From Rhodocytophaga rosea (lineage in GTDB: Bacteria > Bacteroidota > Bacteroidia > Cytophagales > 172606-1): a stretch of 64,000 nt of DNA. The notes below the pieces were generated by a model. The model saw only the letters and a program-made list of their open reading frames with translations, ran no database searches and was not told where the DNA came from. Below, piece by piece: positions 44,349 to 51,740 of this stretch. The DNA lies in the NCBI RefSeq assembly GCF_010119975.1, contig NZ_CP048222.1, forward strand, positions 4,668,501 to 4,732,500, given 5' to 3'. The position numbers were made by a program, and so were the translations under genes. Each line of letters starts with the position of its first letter. Within the stretch, counting starts at the first letter, position 1.

Positions 44349-44522
44349 ATGAAAAATACATCTTTCTTATTAAATATCCTCATTATTTTTTTCGCTGCCA
44401 TTACACTGACAAGTTGTGATGTGATCGGCGATATATTTGAAGCTGGCGTATGGACAGGATTAGTTGGATTGGTACTGGTTATTGTGCTGGTCTTCTGGCT
44501 TTTCAGCAGATTCAGAAAATGA
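44349..44522 (+). CDS. Small lipoprotein/membrane protein (57 aa)
   Basis: MKNTSFLLNILIIFFAAITL is followed by TSCDVIGDIFEAGVWTGL and a hydrophobic helix VGLVLVIVLVFWLFSRF. The LTSC lipobox-like motif followed by an 18-residue membrane segment is seen in short Bacteroidota proteins of similar size found in many genomes and sometimes mis-annotated as enzymes. It stands alone between a hypothetical gene (divergent) and the tRNA. No function known; the start ATG has no competing alternative. Confidence 0.65.
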   Translation: MKNTSFLLNILIIFFAAITLTSCDVIGDIFEAGVWTGLVGLVLVIVLVFWLFSRFRK

Positions 44523-44708
44523 AATAAATAAATTTGCGTAAGAGTACTTGCAAAGCCAGACGGTATGTAAATCAGCTTTCTTATATTACATATTAGATAC
44601 AATGGTGTAAATCCCGTTAATAGTCATGAATTTTTCTTAACATTTTATTTGTGGATTGTACCTTAAATATGTAAAATTGCACTCCCAAAATAGCAATGTC
44701 TGTTTTGC

Positions 44709-44782
44709 GGGCTTGTAGCTCAGCCGGTTAGAGCACCTGACTCATAATCAGGGGGTCCCTGGTTCGAGCCCAGGCTGGCCCA
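44709..44782 (+). tRNA. tRNA with anticodon CAT (Met elongator or lysidine-type Ile2)
   Basis: A 74-nt cloverleaf: acceptor 44709-44715 / 44775-44781 with one mismatched pair, D-arm GCTC/GAGC around AGCCGGTTA, anticodon stem CCTGA/TCAGG around CTCATAA (anticodon CAT at 44743-44745), variable loop GGGTC, T-arm CCTGG-TTCGAGC-CCAGG, discriminator A44782. No CCA encoded. The anticodon cannot separate elongator Met from Ile2 tRNA. A terminator follows. It stands at the border between core genome and accessory DNA. Confidence 0.9.
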
Positions 44783-44792
44783 CTTGAAGATC

Positions 44793-44829
44793 AACCACTT
44801 ATGATGAAAATTCATAAGTGGTTTTTTGT
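44793..44829 (+). terminator. Terminator after the tRNA gene
   Basis: Stem AACCACTTATGA (44793-44804) / TCATAAGTGGTT (44812-44823), 7-nt loop, with TTTTG beyond. Twelve perfect base pairs. Confidence 0.88.
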
Positions 44830-44830
44830 T

Positions 44831-44853
44831 TGTGCATTACAATGTGCATTACA
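44831..44853. repeat. Two tandem copies of TGTGCATTACA
   Basis: Copies at 44831-44841 and 44843-44853, one base apart, directly downstream of the tRNA terminator. Might be integrase arm sites or a remnant of integration here; only two copies are present and no third or distal copy was found. Confidence 0.5.
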
Positions 44854-45282
44854 TTTTTGAATGTTGATTTCATGGATCAAGGTGAGATGGCAAATATGAA
44901 TCTAATAGCGCATAACATTGGGCGTTTATTTCTGCCTCTAATATCCTATACGGGTATATAGTATTGATTTACAATCTTAATAATAATTAATAGTAGCATA
45001 TAAGCTAACTTTGTTATAAACTACACCTGTAGTTTGTTTAAATCGATATCTGAAATTGCTTTCATAAATAGCTTTAGGAAAAACGTTTATTAGTCAATCT
45101 TTATAAACTAACAGCCCACAAGAGACATTAGATTTAACCTCAGCCCCTCAGGGTTTATATTTTCTTAATATCGAAACTATTAGGGGAAGTAATAGTGAGA
45201 AGAATTGTAGTTATAATTGATATTAACAATTAAGGATAACCTTTAACTTTCATTGGTTTTGGAGCAACATTATTTTGCTAGG
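44854..45282. other. Gene-free accessory spacer, 429 bp
   Basis: AT-rich DNA between the tRNA region and the first IS3 element. No open frame, hairpin or recognisable remnant was seen. Confidence 0.4.
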
Positions 45283-45340
45283 TATAATACCTCGGTAAAA
45301 TCAGACCACGCGTTAAAGTGAAAAGCAATACAAATTAAAC

Positions 45341-45640
45341 GTGGAAAAGATGAAAAAAACGAGGAGAAAATTTACAGCTGCTTTCAAGGCGAAAGTGGCA
45401 TTGGAAGCGCTTAAAGAGCGGGAAACATTAGCGGCTTTGTCGGCCCGCTTTGAGGTACACGCCAACCAGATATCGCTGTGGAAGCAGGAATTTTTAACTA
45501 ATTCGGAGCTGGTATTCTCTTCCACAGAAGGGAAAGAAAAAGAAGAGCAGGTAAACTTAGATGCGCTTTATGCTAAGATTGGGCAACTGGAGATGGAACG
45601 CGACTTTTTAAAAAAAAGCTTGAAGAAGACCGGACTGTAA
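45341..45640 (+). CDS. IS3-family transposase OrfA
   Basis: A 99-residue helix-turn-helix protein (TRRKFTAAFKAKVALEALKERETLAALSARFEVHANQISLWKQEFLTN) with a C-terminal leucine-zipper-like coil (LDALYAKIGQLEMERDFLKKSLKK). Start is GTG at 45341 or ATG at 45350. Near its end is the slippery stretch A-AAA-AAA at 45610-45616; a -1 shift there enters the frame of OrfB with no stop before 45640, giving the OrfAB transposase. OrfA alone represses and modulates transposition in this family. The stop and the OrfB start overlap as TAATG. Confidence 0.9.
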   Translation: MEKMKKTRRKFTAAFKAKVALEALKERETLAALSARFEVHANQISLWKQEFLTNSELVFSSTEGKEKEEQVNLDALYAKIGQLEMERDFLKKSLKKTGL

Positions 45641-46461
45641 TGGAGCGTAAATCACTGGTTAGTCCTCAAGCAAAGCTTAGCCTTCGCCAGCAATGCCGTT
45701 TACTTTCTATCAGCCGGGCCTCTTTCTATTATGAGCCTAAACAAGAGAATGCAGATAATTTAGGAATGATGCAGCTCATGGATGCCCATATATTAGAAGA
45801 ACCAACGGCCGGAGTGCTGACAATGCAGTCGATGCTGGAGGAAAAGGGTTATAAAGCAGGTTACGAGCGGATAAGAAGATTGATGCGGCTGGCTAACATC
45901 CGGCCTATCTACCCCCGAAAGCAACTGACGCAGTTAGGGGACAAAAAGTATATCTATCCTTATTTGCTCAGGAACTTAAAAGTAGAGCGGGCAAACCAGG
46001 TATGGGCTATAGATATTACCTATGTTGCGATGGCTAAAGGGTTTATGTATTTGACGGCTGTGATAGATGTGTATAGCCGCTATATTGTGGGCTGGGGCTT
46101 GTCTAATACATTGGATGCTGAGGCTAGCTTGCAGGTGTTGAAAGCAGCGGTAGCTGAGCATGGTAAGCCCGGGATTGTCAACAGCGACCAGGGTAGCCAG
46201 TTTACCTGTAAAGAGTATGTAGAATATTTAAAAAGTGAATCTATCCGTATCAGTATGGATGGCAAAGGCAGGGCACTGGATAATATATTTATAGAAAGGT
46301 TTTGGCGGACCATTAAATACCAGCATATTTACCTGAACCCGGCCACTGATGGCATCTCCCTCTACCAGGGCATCAGTGGCTGGATGGAGAAATACAATCA
46401 AAGGCCACACCAGGGAATTGACCGAAACAAGCCCATTAATCTTTATAAAATGGCAGCTTAA
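45640..46461 (+). CDS. IS3-family transposase OrfB (rve integrase core)
   Basis: A 273-residue DDE catalytic protein. HTH_21-like entry (MQSMLEEKGYKAGYERIRRLMRLANIRPIYP), first Asp in NQVWAIDITYVAMAKGFMYLTAVIDVYSRYIVGWGLS, second in GIVNSDQGSQFTCKEYVEYLKS, and Glu in DNIFIERFWRTIKYQHIYL. The C-terminal YNQRPHQGIDRNKPINLY is the usual closing motif. Frame intact; normally made as the OrfAB fusion by -1 frameshifting. Confidence 0.93.
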   Translation: MERKSLVSPQAKLSLRQQCRLLSISRASFYYEPKQENADNLGMMQLMDAHILEEPTAGVLTMQSMLEEKGYKAGYERIRRLMRLANIRPIYPRKQLTQLGDKKYIYPYLLRNLKVERANQVWAIDITYVAMAKGFMYLTAVIDVYSRYIVGWGLSNTLDAEASLQVLKAAVAEHGKPGIVNSDQGSQFTCKEYVEYLKSESIRISMDGKGRALDNIFIERFWRTIKYQHIYLNPATDGISLYQGISGWMEKYNQRPHQGIDRNKPINLYKMAA

Positions 46462-46510
46462 TTCAACTAAGAAAACAAGAAAAGTGGTCTAAACTAATCG
46501 AGGTATTATA

Positions 46511-46826
46511 AGGAATACCTTAAAATTGATAACTATTTATTTTTTAATGATTTATAAAGAAGGTGAAAAGTTATTAAAATTATACTGATACTAATATTTT
46601 GAATATTTGACAACTACTGTCCTAGACACATTTATAACTATAATCCTCTGAAAATAGCTGCATGGTCTTGTCCGGCTATGGGTTGACAAAATCATTCTTA
46701 AATAAAGTGCTGCTATTGACCGGGCAAAAGGGAAAGAAAAAGGCTTGTGTAGAAGTGATAGATTGATTTCTTATCTTCTCGTCCCATTTTTTTAAGTTTT
46801 AAGAAAGTGATCTTGCTACATTTGGG
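46511..46826. other. Gene-free spacer between two IS elements, 316 bp
   Basis: Holds a short plus-strand frame (about 28 codons from 46661, ending KKKACVEVID) that could be the last part of a lost gene. No trace of the C-terminus of the integrase on the other side of the next IS was found here, so flanking DNA was deleted. Confidence 0.4.
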
Positions 46827-46859
46827 TGGACATTAAGTTAAGAGAAAATACTTAACTTA

Positions 46860-47141
46860 ATGAAAATGGGACAAAGAAGAAAATTCGACAAGGAGTTCAA
46901 ACTAATGACTGTTGAACTTAGTAAGAGCAGAAAAAATTTAGTAGATCTGGCTAAAGAATTGGATATCAAAATTGGATTGATTTATCGCTGGCGCCGTGAG
47001 TTTTTAGACAAGAGGGAGGGAAGTTTTCCTGGCCATGGAAAACCAAAACAAACCCCTGAAGAAGCAGAAATAGCCCGTCTAAAGAAGGCATTAAAGGATG
47101 CAGAAATGGAAAGGGATATGGAGCCGATGCTCACAACGTAG
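46860..47141 (+). pseudogene. Interrupted OrfA of the second IS3 element
   Basis: The first 80 residues are a normal OrfA (GQRRKFDKEFKLMTVELSKSRKNLVDLAKELDIKIGLIYRWRREFLDKREGSFPGHGKPKQTPEEAEIARLKKALKDAEMERD). After ERD the family continues ILKKAVSIF; instead the 32-bp insert (47119-47150) supplies MEPMLTT and a TAG stop. The missing KKAVSIFSRNDGRYSNS is encoded right after the insert, showing the position of the insertion. Confidence 0.8.
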
Positions 47142-47150
47142 GCAGGTCCA
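47119..47150 (+). repeat. 32-bp insert, copy A (inside OrfA of the second IS3)
   Basis: Begins TGGAGCCGATGCT and ends GGCAGGTCCA. The reverse complement of copy B (47586-47617) matches it at 27 of 32 positions. Ends TGGA/TCCA are palindromic. It splits OrfA after codon 85 and puts a TAG in frame. Confidence 0.7.
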
Positions 47151-47236
47151 AAAAAGGCGGTCAGCATCTTTTCCAGGAACGATGGGAGATATTCCAATTC
47201 ATAAAGGATAATCACACTGTATACCCCATTGAGAAG

Positions 47237-48097
47237 ATGTGCAAAGCCTTTCAAGTAAGTAAAAGTGGATATTATGGATGGATAAACAGTGAGCCATCTA
47301 AACGAGCTACAGAGAACCGGGAAATTCTTCAACAGATCAGAGTGATCCATAAGGAGAGTGGCCAGACCTATGGTAGCCCAAGAATCAGTAAAGCCTTGAA
47401 AGCGAATAACATTTCAGTTTCCAGACCCAGGGTTGCCCGCTTAATGAAGCAGGCTGAGCTTAGGGCAAAAAGAATTAAAAGGTATAAGGTCACTACGGAT
47501 TCAAAGCATAGCTATCCGGTGAGTGAAAATCTACTGGATCGAAATTTTACAGCTAATGCAACAGGTCAGGCCTGGGTATCAGACATGGACCTGCAGACGA
47601 TGTCAGCATCGGGTCCACTTATATCAGAACCATTACAGGTTGGCTATATCTTACGGTGGTACTGGATTTGGCAGACAGAAAGATTATTGGCTCTCGCCTT
47701 GAGTAAAACCATGAAGGCCAAAGAGACGACAATAGCAGCATTAAAAATGGCTATAAAAAACAGGCCCGTGATCCAACCTCTAATATTTCATTCAGACAGG
47801 GGTATACAGTATGCCTGTGATGAATTTAGGCAAGAATTAGGTACATATCCTCTTATTAAGCCAAGCATGAGTCGAAAAGGGAATTGTTGGGATAATGCTG
47901 TCGCAGAAAGCTTCTTTAAGACCCTGAAAGTGGAATGTGTATATGATTATAAGTTTGCCCATCAGCAGCAAGCGGCTACCACTGTTTTTGAATATATAGA
48001 AATCTGGTACAACAGGAAAAGACTGCATTCCTCTCTGGGATATAGAACACCAGCCCAGATGGAGCAACTTTTAAATCAATATGTGTTAGTTGCTTAA
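47237..48097 (+). pseudogene. Interrupted OrfB transposase of the second IS3 element
   Basis: Start and end are normal OrfB (YPIEKMCKAFQVSKSGYYGWINS before 47237, and FHSDRGIQYACDEFRQELG, WDNAVAESFFKTLKVECVYDYKF, LHSSLGYRTPAQMEQLLNQY). The first catalytic Asp remains in WVSD, but the following ITYIRT... segment is replaced: copy B of the 32-bp insert shifts the frame, so about 25 codons (ISEPLQVGYILRWYWIWQTE) read the right DNA in the wrong frame until an extra base near 47690 restores it. Read in the original frame, the same DNA gives YIRTITGWLYLTVVLDLADRKIIG. Not functional. Confidence 0.8.
47586..47617 (-). repeat. 32-bp insert, copy B, inverted relative to copy A
   Basis: Plus-strand reading begins TGGACCTGCAGACGATG and ends CATCGGGTCCA. 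It has palindromic ends (TGGACC/GGTCCA) and an inner CGATG-TCAG-CATCG stem. Compared with the expected OrfB codons D-I-T-Y, the net addition is about 29 bases, within the sequence GACAT...ACTTATATC. Confidence 0.7.
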
Positions 48098-48108
48098 TTT
48101 ATTGTCCA

Positions 48109-48979
48109 CAATTTTGTTGCAAGTCCAGTACTGACCTTTATTATCCTTAGATACATGATTTGTCTTTAATTGGGAAGCATCTCCAAAGCGTAAGCCAGTG
48201 TAAATAGAGAAAAGAAAAATATCTCTTACTTTTTGAAGACTCAGATTATTGCCTAAATCATGTTTTTTAAGTAGTTCTATTTCTTCTTCGCTAAGAAAAG
48301 TACGATTAACGGTGTTATCTTTTATTTTAAAGCTATTGTAGGGATCTTTATCTAATATTTCTTCTTTCATACCTTTATGTAAAACCGCTTTCAGTCGTTT
48401 ATGCTGTCGATTGGCAGAATTTCTGTCCATTGCACTTTTATTATCTGAGCTTATATACGTCATTAGATGAAAGTCGAAATCATTAATAAATTTCGTGTCT
48501 ACTTGTAATAGTTCTATATCTTTTAGTCTTTTGCTAATTATAAAATTTTGGAGATGCTTGTAAGTGACCCTATAGTTCTTAATAGTTCCTTTAGAGTACT
48601 CCTTAGATAATTTTTCTAACTGTGAAATATGGTCATTGAAATACTCTAATAAAAAATGTTTTTCCCCAACTGCTCCTGTATGAATATCTTTTATTAGTTT
48701 AGATGAGATAGGTTTGCCTTCATATTGCAGACGGCGTTTAATATCAGTGATTTGATTTTTTAATTTTAATAAATCCTCATTGACGCCAGTGTTAGAAGTT
48801 TTTTTTGTAGATTTTGCTTGCTGTGCAGCTTCGTTCCACATATCAATGCGTATAGTTGAGCCTGTATACATTTCGACTTTCTTACGGTCTACAGTAATCC
48901 TCAAAAATATTTTGGCATGGATATTATCTGGTTGTGGAATGATAAAAAACTTTAGGGAAAAAGATTCTTTGCTTTTCAT
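48109..48979 (-). pseudogene. Tyrosine recombinase/integrase, C-terminus removed by IS insertion
   Basis: Transcribed on the minus strand; the frame begins MKSKESFSLKFFIIPQPDN and has the SAM-like core-binding region (LLEYFNDHISQLEKLSKEYSKGTIKNYRVTYKHLQNFI) and the first catalytic arginine in IYTGLRFGDASQLK. It runs through IS DNA for a few codons after 48109 and stops at 48086. The His-x-x-Arg, His and Tyr catalytic boxes are gone, so it cannot be active. It marks an older integrated element on the left side of the tRNA fragment at 49112. Confidence 0.85.
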
Positions 48980-49061
48980 TGAAACATTTCAGTTAGAGTT
49001 GACATATAACTGAAACAAATTATGAAAAAAGCTGAAAGAAAGCAATAGGCTCTGAAAGCAA

Positions 49062-49093
49062 AAACCGCTTCTAATTTCGTTTAGAAGCGGTTT
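49062..49093 (-). terminator. Terminator belonging to the interrupted tRNA gene
   Basis: Stem AAACCGCTTCTAA (49062-49074) / TTAGAAGCGGTTT (49081-49093), 13 bp with a 6-nt loop. It follows the tRNA 3' fragment on the minus strand, the normal position of a tRNA terminator. Confidence 0.8.
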
Positions 49094-49111
49094 GAAAAAC
49101 TTTGAAACTAT

Positions 49112-49137
49112 TTTGTGATCCCGCTGGGACTCAAACT
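49112..49137 (-). other. tRNA 3' end fragment: probable attachment-site junction
   Basis: On the minus strand reads GTTTGAGTCCCAGCGGGATC then ACAAA: T-loop, 3' strand of the T-stem (CCCAG), 3' acceptor strand (CGGGATC) and discriminator A of a tRNA, with no 5' part next to it. This is the standard trace of an element integrated into the 3' end of a tRNA gene. An integrase gene stands on each side (48979 to the left, 49251 to the right). The matching acceptor 5' strand should be GATCCCG; no such gene is in the window. Confidence 0.75.
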
Positions 49138-49250
49138 AAAAAATAAAGCCCTTAAATTAAGATATTTAGGGATGAAAATAATAAAAACGAGTAAAAAGAG
49201 AGTAAAAATTTTATATTTTAGCATATTGGTAAAGTACTAAATATTAAAAT

Positions 49251-50675
49251 ATGGCAACAGTCAAACTTGTTTTAGCTTCTTATAAAAACAAAAAAGGAGA
49301 ATCACCTCTTCAGGTTAGGTATGTTAGAGGTAAAGACAACTTTCCTATTTCCGTGAATATTTCCCTAAGGGAGGAAGATGTTGATTATGCAAGGTTTAGA
49401 GTGAAACGATCAGTTCCAGAATGGGTAGCAGTAAATAAGCATATTGATGAAATTGAGGCTAGGCTTAAAAGGATTTTATCTAAATACCCTGATGCTGATG
49501 TTAAGCTTGTAAAAGAAATGTACAACTTCGAAATACAACAAGATGAAGAAAGAAAACAAAATGAAGAATTGGCTGCAATAGGTACAAAGGGAATGAGGGT
49601 TATAACTTCACTAGAAGTAGAGGAAAAAGAGGAACAGATAAATCAACTAAAAGCTGAACAAGCTGAATTGAAAGCATCGCCATACTATTCTGTGAAGGAT
49701 TCGAACCTTGAATCTTTAAAAGATTTACGTGATTCTTTTGATGAATTTCTAAGAAGATATTCAACAAAAGTAAAACCTCAAAGTCTACGTAATTACCCAC
49801 AGTTAAAGAACATATTATTATTTGATTTTTTAGAATCAGATTACTATAAGAAAGCCGCTTCCAGAGGTTTAGTTATGTGTTGGCACAATCTTAATGAGGA
49901 TTTATTTGAAGTTTTTAAGGTTTACTGTTATGAAGAACGTAAATATGGAGATGGCAATTGGGGCAAAATGGTAAAAATGCTAAAGACTTGGCTTAAATAT
50001 TCTCAAATGACCATGAAGAAATCTATATCTGATGATTATAAAGCTTTTAAGCGTACCAGACCTGTATTAGATGACTTTATTATCATAAAGGAGGATGAAA
50101 TAGATATGATATGGAATGAACGAAATTCAGTCACTGATAGGGAGCGTAAAGTTTTGGATTTGATGGTATTTGTTTGGCTAACTGGATTAAGAATAAATGA
50201 AGCTCTAAAAAATGGACTAGTACTTGAGCCCCATGGAGATAAAATTTATTTAACTGGTGAGACAGATAAAAATGACTCTGAATATTTTTTACCTACTTGG
50301 AGAGATCCAAAGAATCGTATAATTACTCTTTTAGAAGAATATCAATATAATCTAAAGTTGTGTACTGATGTTGAGGTTAATCGCGTAGGAAAATTGCTTT
50401 TAAAGCGTTTATATGAAAAGTGGGGTATACATCAAAAGTCTAAACCAATTTATAAAATTAAACACGGAAAGAAAGTTTTTAATGGTACTAAATACCGTTA
50501 TGAACTCTTCACTACAAGAACGCTAAGGCGTTCAGCAATCTGGCATTGGTATTATATATGGGGTTGGCGTAAAGAGAAGATAATGGCAATGGTTGGAAAT
50601 AAAGATATAGATGTAATCAATGTCTACATCCGCAAACAAAAAGAAGACAAGGTAAAAATGTTTGAAAATGATTAA
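49251..50675 (+). CDS. Tyrosine-type site-specific recombinase (integrase)
   Basis: A 474-residue recombinase next to an attachment-site-like tRNA fragment. N-terminal Arm-DNA-binding-like region (MATVKLVLASYKNKKGESPLQVRYVRGKDNFPI), a coiled insertion (EEKEEQINQLKAEQAELKAS), a core-binding SAM-like domain (DSFDEFLRRYSTKVKPQSLRNYPQLKNILLFDFLESDYY) and a catalytic domain with R314 in WLTGLRINEAL, FTTRTLRRSAIWHWYYIWGWRKEKIMAMVGNKDIDV and Y459 in INVYIRK. The His of the usual H-x-x-R box is Thr and the GH before the tyrosine is GN, so it is a divergent branch. It probably mobilised the DNA to its right. Confidence 0.85.
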   Translation: MATVKLVLASYKNKKGESPLQVRYVRGKDNFPISVNISLREEDVDYARFRVKRSVPEWVAVNKHIDEIEARLKRILSKYPDADVKLVKEMYNFEIQQDEERKQNEELAAIGTKGMRVITSLEVEEKEEQINQLKAEQAELKASPYYSVKDSNLESLKDLRDSFDEFLRRYSTKVKPQSLRNYPQLKNILLFDFLESDYYKKAASRGLVMCWHNLNEDLFEVFKVYCYEERKYGDGNWGKMVKMLKTWLKYSQMTMKKSISDDYKAFKRTRPVLDDFIIIKEDEIDMIWNERNSVTDRERKVLDLMVFVWLTGLRINEALKNGLVLEPHGDKIYLTGETDKNDSEYFLPTWRDPKNRIITLLEEYQYNLKLCTDVEVNRVGKLLLKRLYEKWGIHQKSKPIYKIKHGKKVFNGTKYRYELFTTRTLRRSAIWHWYYIWGWRKEKIMAMVGNKDIDVINVYIRKQKEDKVKMFEND

Positions 50676-50681
50676 ACACTT

Positions 50682-50710
50682 TAAAAATACCTATTTTTAG
50701 GTATTGACAA
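50682..50710 (+). repeat. 29-bp palindromic element, copy 1 (after the integrase)
   Basis: Dyad ATACCTA-N4-TAGGTAT (50687-50704) preceded by TAAAA and followed by TGACAA. It begins 7 bp after the integrase stop. Copy 2 at 61690-61718 differs only in the 4-nt centre, 26 of 29 identical. Could be an operator, a promoter element or a recombination site. Confidence 0.6.
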
Positions 50711-50935
50711 CATATAGCTATTTTCTTAATATAGCAAATATTTATAATGTATACCAAGTATCAGTTAAAATGTACTGATTTTCCATCTCCTATTAGTATC
50801 TTAATTATAATTGCTTTGTTATTAGTGAAGTAATCAACTTATCCTATATTATCTATCCTATCTTCTAGAAGATAAGTCATTATTTTATTTCTTTTATTAT
50901 TTCTTAACATATTTATTGTCAAGCAGAATATCGAA

Positions 50936-51739
50936 ATGAATATGAAAGCACTAGTATTATATCTACTTATTTATTTTGGCTTTCTAACTGGAAATTTTTT
51001 TCTGAAGAACAATTTCACTGATAAAAAAAATTATGCTCTATGCGACCAATTAGATATCGCTAATATTAAGGAAGACGCAACTGCAAAAAGTTTTCCATAT
51101 TCAACACGGGAAAATGCTTGTGAAGGTATATATAATTATCGTGCAAGAGGTGGACTAAGTGTTGTAGGTTTATATAGAGGTGACTTACTTATAAATGAGA
51201 AAAATACAAACATTGAAATTTTACCAGATATTGGGGTACCTAATCAGATAAAGATTAGAGCGGCAAATGTGTCAGTCGGTGATAAACATAATTACAGATT
51301 GGACGCAGAGATTAGCAATGGAAATAGTTTTCTTTGGGATATTTCTAAGTATTTGATTCCTTCTGGCTTTACTAGCAACCAAATTAAAATATATGGTTGG
51401 CTATCAAATACTGGCTATCGTAATGTATTCGAAAGAGTATCAAGTGAAGATATTTTTTATGTACCAATAGTCCTTAATAAAAAATATGATGGTGATTTGC
51501 AGTTGTACATTAGAACAGTTAGAGATATAAAGCAAATAGAGTATAAAGTTTATAAAGATGATGGAAGTCCAATATATACAAAAAAGAAAAGTGTTGAATC
51601 AATTAATAGAGGCAAACCTATAATTATAAAAATACAAAGTGATTGGAAAAATAATAGAATCGTCTGTATTAATATTATTGCTTATTCAAATCTAGGTCCT
51701 GAAAAAATTAAAGTTCCGATTGTATTTTCCACTATATAA
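50936..51739 (+). CDS. Hypothetical exported or membrane-anchored protein
   Basis: A 267-residue protein of unknown family. One hydrophobic N-terminal segment (MKALVLYLLIYFGFLTGNFF) serves as signal or anchor; the rest is soluble, beta-rich, with NYRARGGLSVVGLYRGDLLINEKNTNIEILPDIGVPNQIKIRA and a C-terminal beta domain VPIVLNKKYDGDLQLYIRTVRDIKQIEYKVYKDDG. Two ATGs at 50936 and 50942 are possible. It overlaps or touches the next gene, whose ATG lies 2 bp after its stop, so the two are probably made as a pair. Confidence 0.6.
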   Translation: MNMKALVLYLLIYFGFLTGNFFLKNNFTDKKNYALCDQLDIANIKEDATAKSFPYSTRENACEGIYNYRARGGLSVVGLYRGDLLINEKNTNIEILPDIGVPNQIKIRAANVSVGDKHNYRLDAEISNGNSFLWDISKYLIPSGFTSNQIKIYGWLSNTGYRNVFERVSSEDIFYVPIVLNKKYDGDLQLYIRTVRDIKQIEYKVYKDDGSPIYTKKKSVESINRGKPIIIKIQSDWKNNRIVCINIIAYSNLGPEKIKVPIVFSTI

Positions 51740-51740
51740 T

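Larger units (their letters stand above)
45283..46510 (+). mobile_element. IS3-family insertion sequence, intact, 3-bp target duplication
   Basis: A 1228-bp element bounded by terminal inverted repeats of about 27 bp; left TATAATACCTCGGTAAAATC... and right, reverse complemented, TATAATACCTCGATTAGTTT..., both ending in AGACCAC. The trinucleotide AGG is directly repeated at 45280-45282 and 46511-46513. It contains orfA and orfB in the -1 frame relation typical of IS3. Confidence 0.9.
46827..48108 (+). mobile_element. IS3-family insertion sequence, degenerate, no target duplication
   Basis: Ends TGGACATTAAGTTAAG (46827-46842) and, reverse complemented, TGGACAATAAATTAAG (48108-48093), 14 of 16 identical. 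Flanks share no 3-5 bp duplication, and the integrase gene at its right end continues nowhere on the left, so adjacent DNA was probably deleted. It carries two inverted 32-bp inserts that break its genes. Confidence 0.82.

Noticed and set aside
44831-44853. Tandem TGTGCATTACA as the start of a CRISPR or repeat array
   Set aside because: Only two copies one base apart; no spacers, no further copies, no cas genes in the window.
47119-47617. The 32-bp inserts as translational bypass elements or tiny introns
   Set aside because: Copy A brings a stop and copy B a frameshift that is only compensated 70 bp later by another extra base; nothing suggests they are skipped.
50700-50710. TTGACA inside the 29-bp palindromic element as a -35 promoter box
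   Set aside because: Bacteroidota promoters use TTTG and TAnnTTTG; no -7 box at the right distance was found at either copy.
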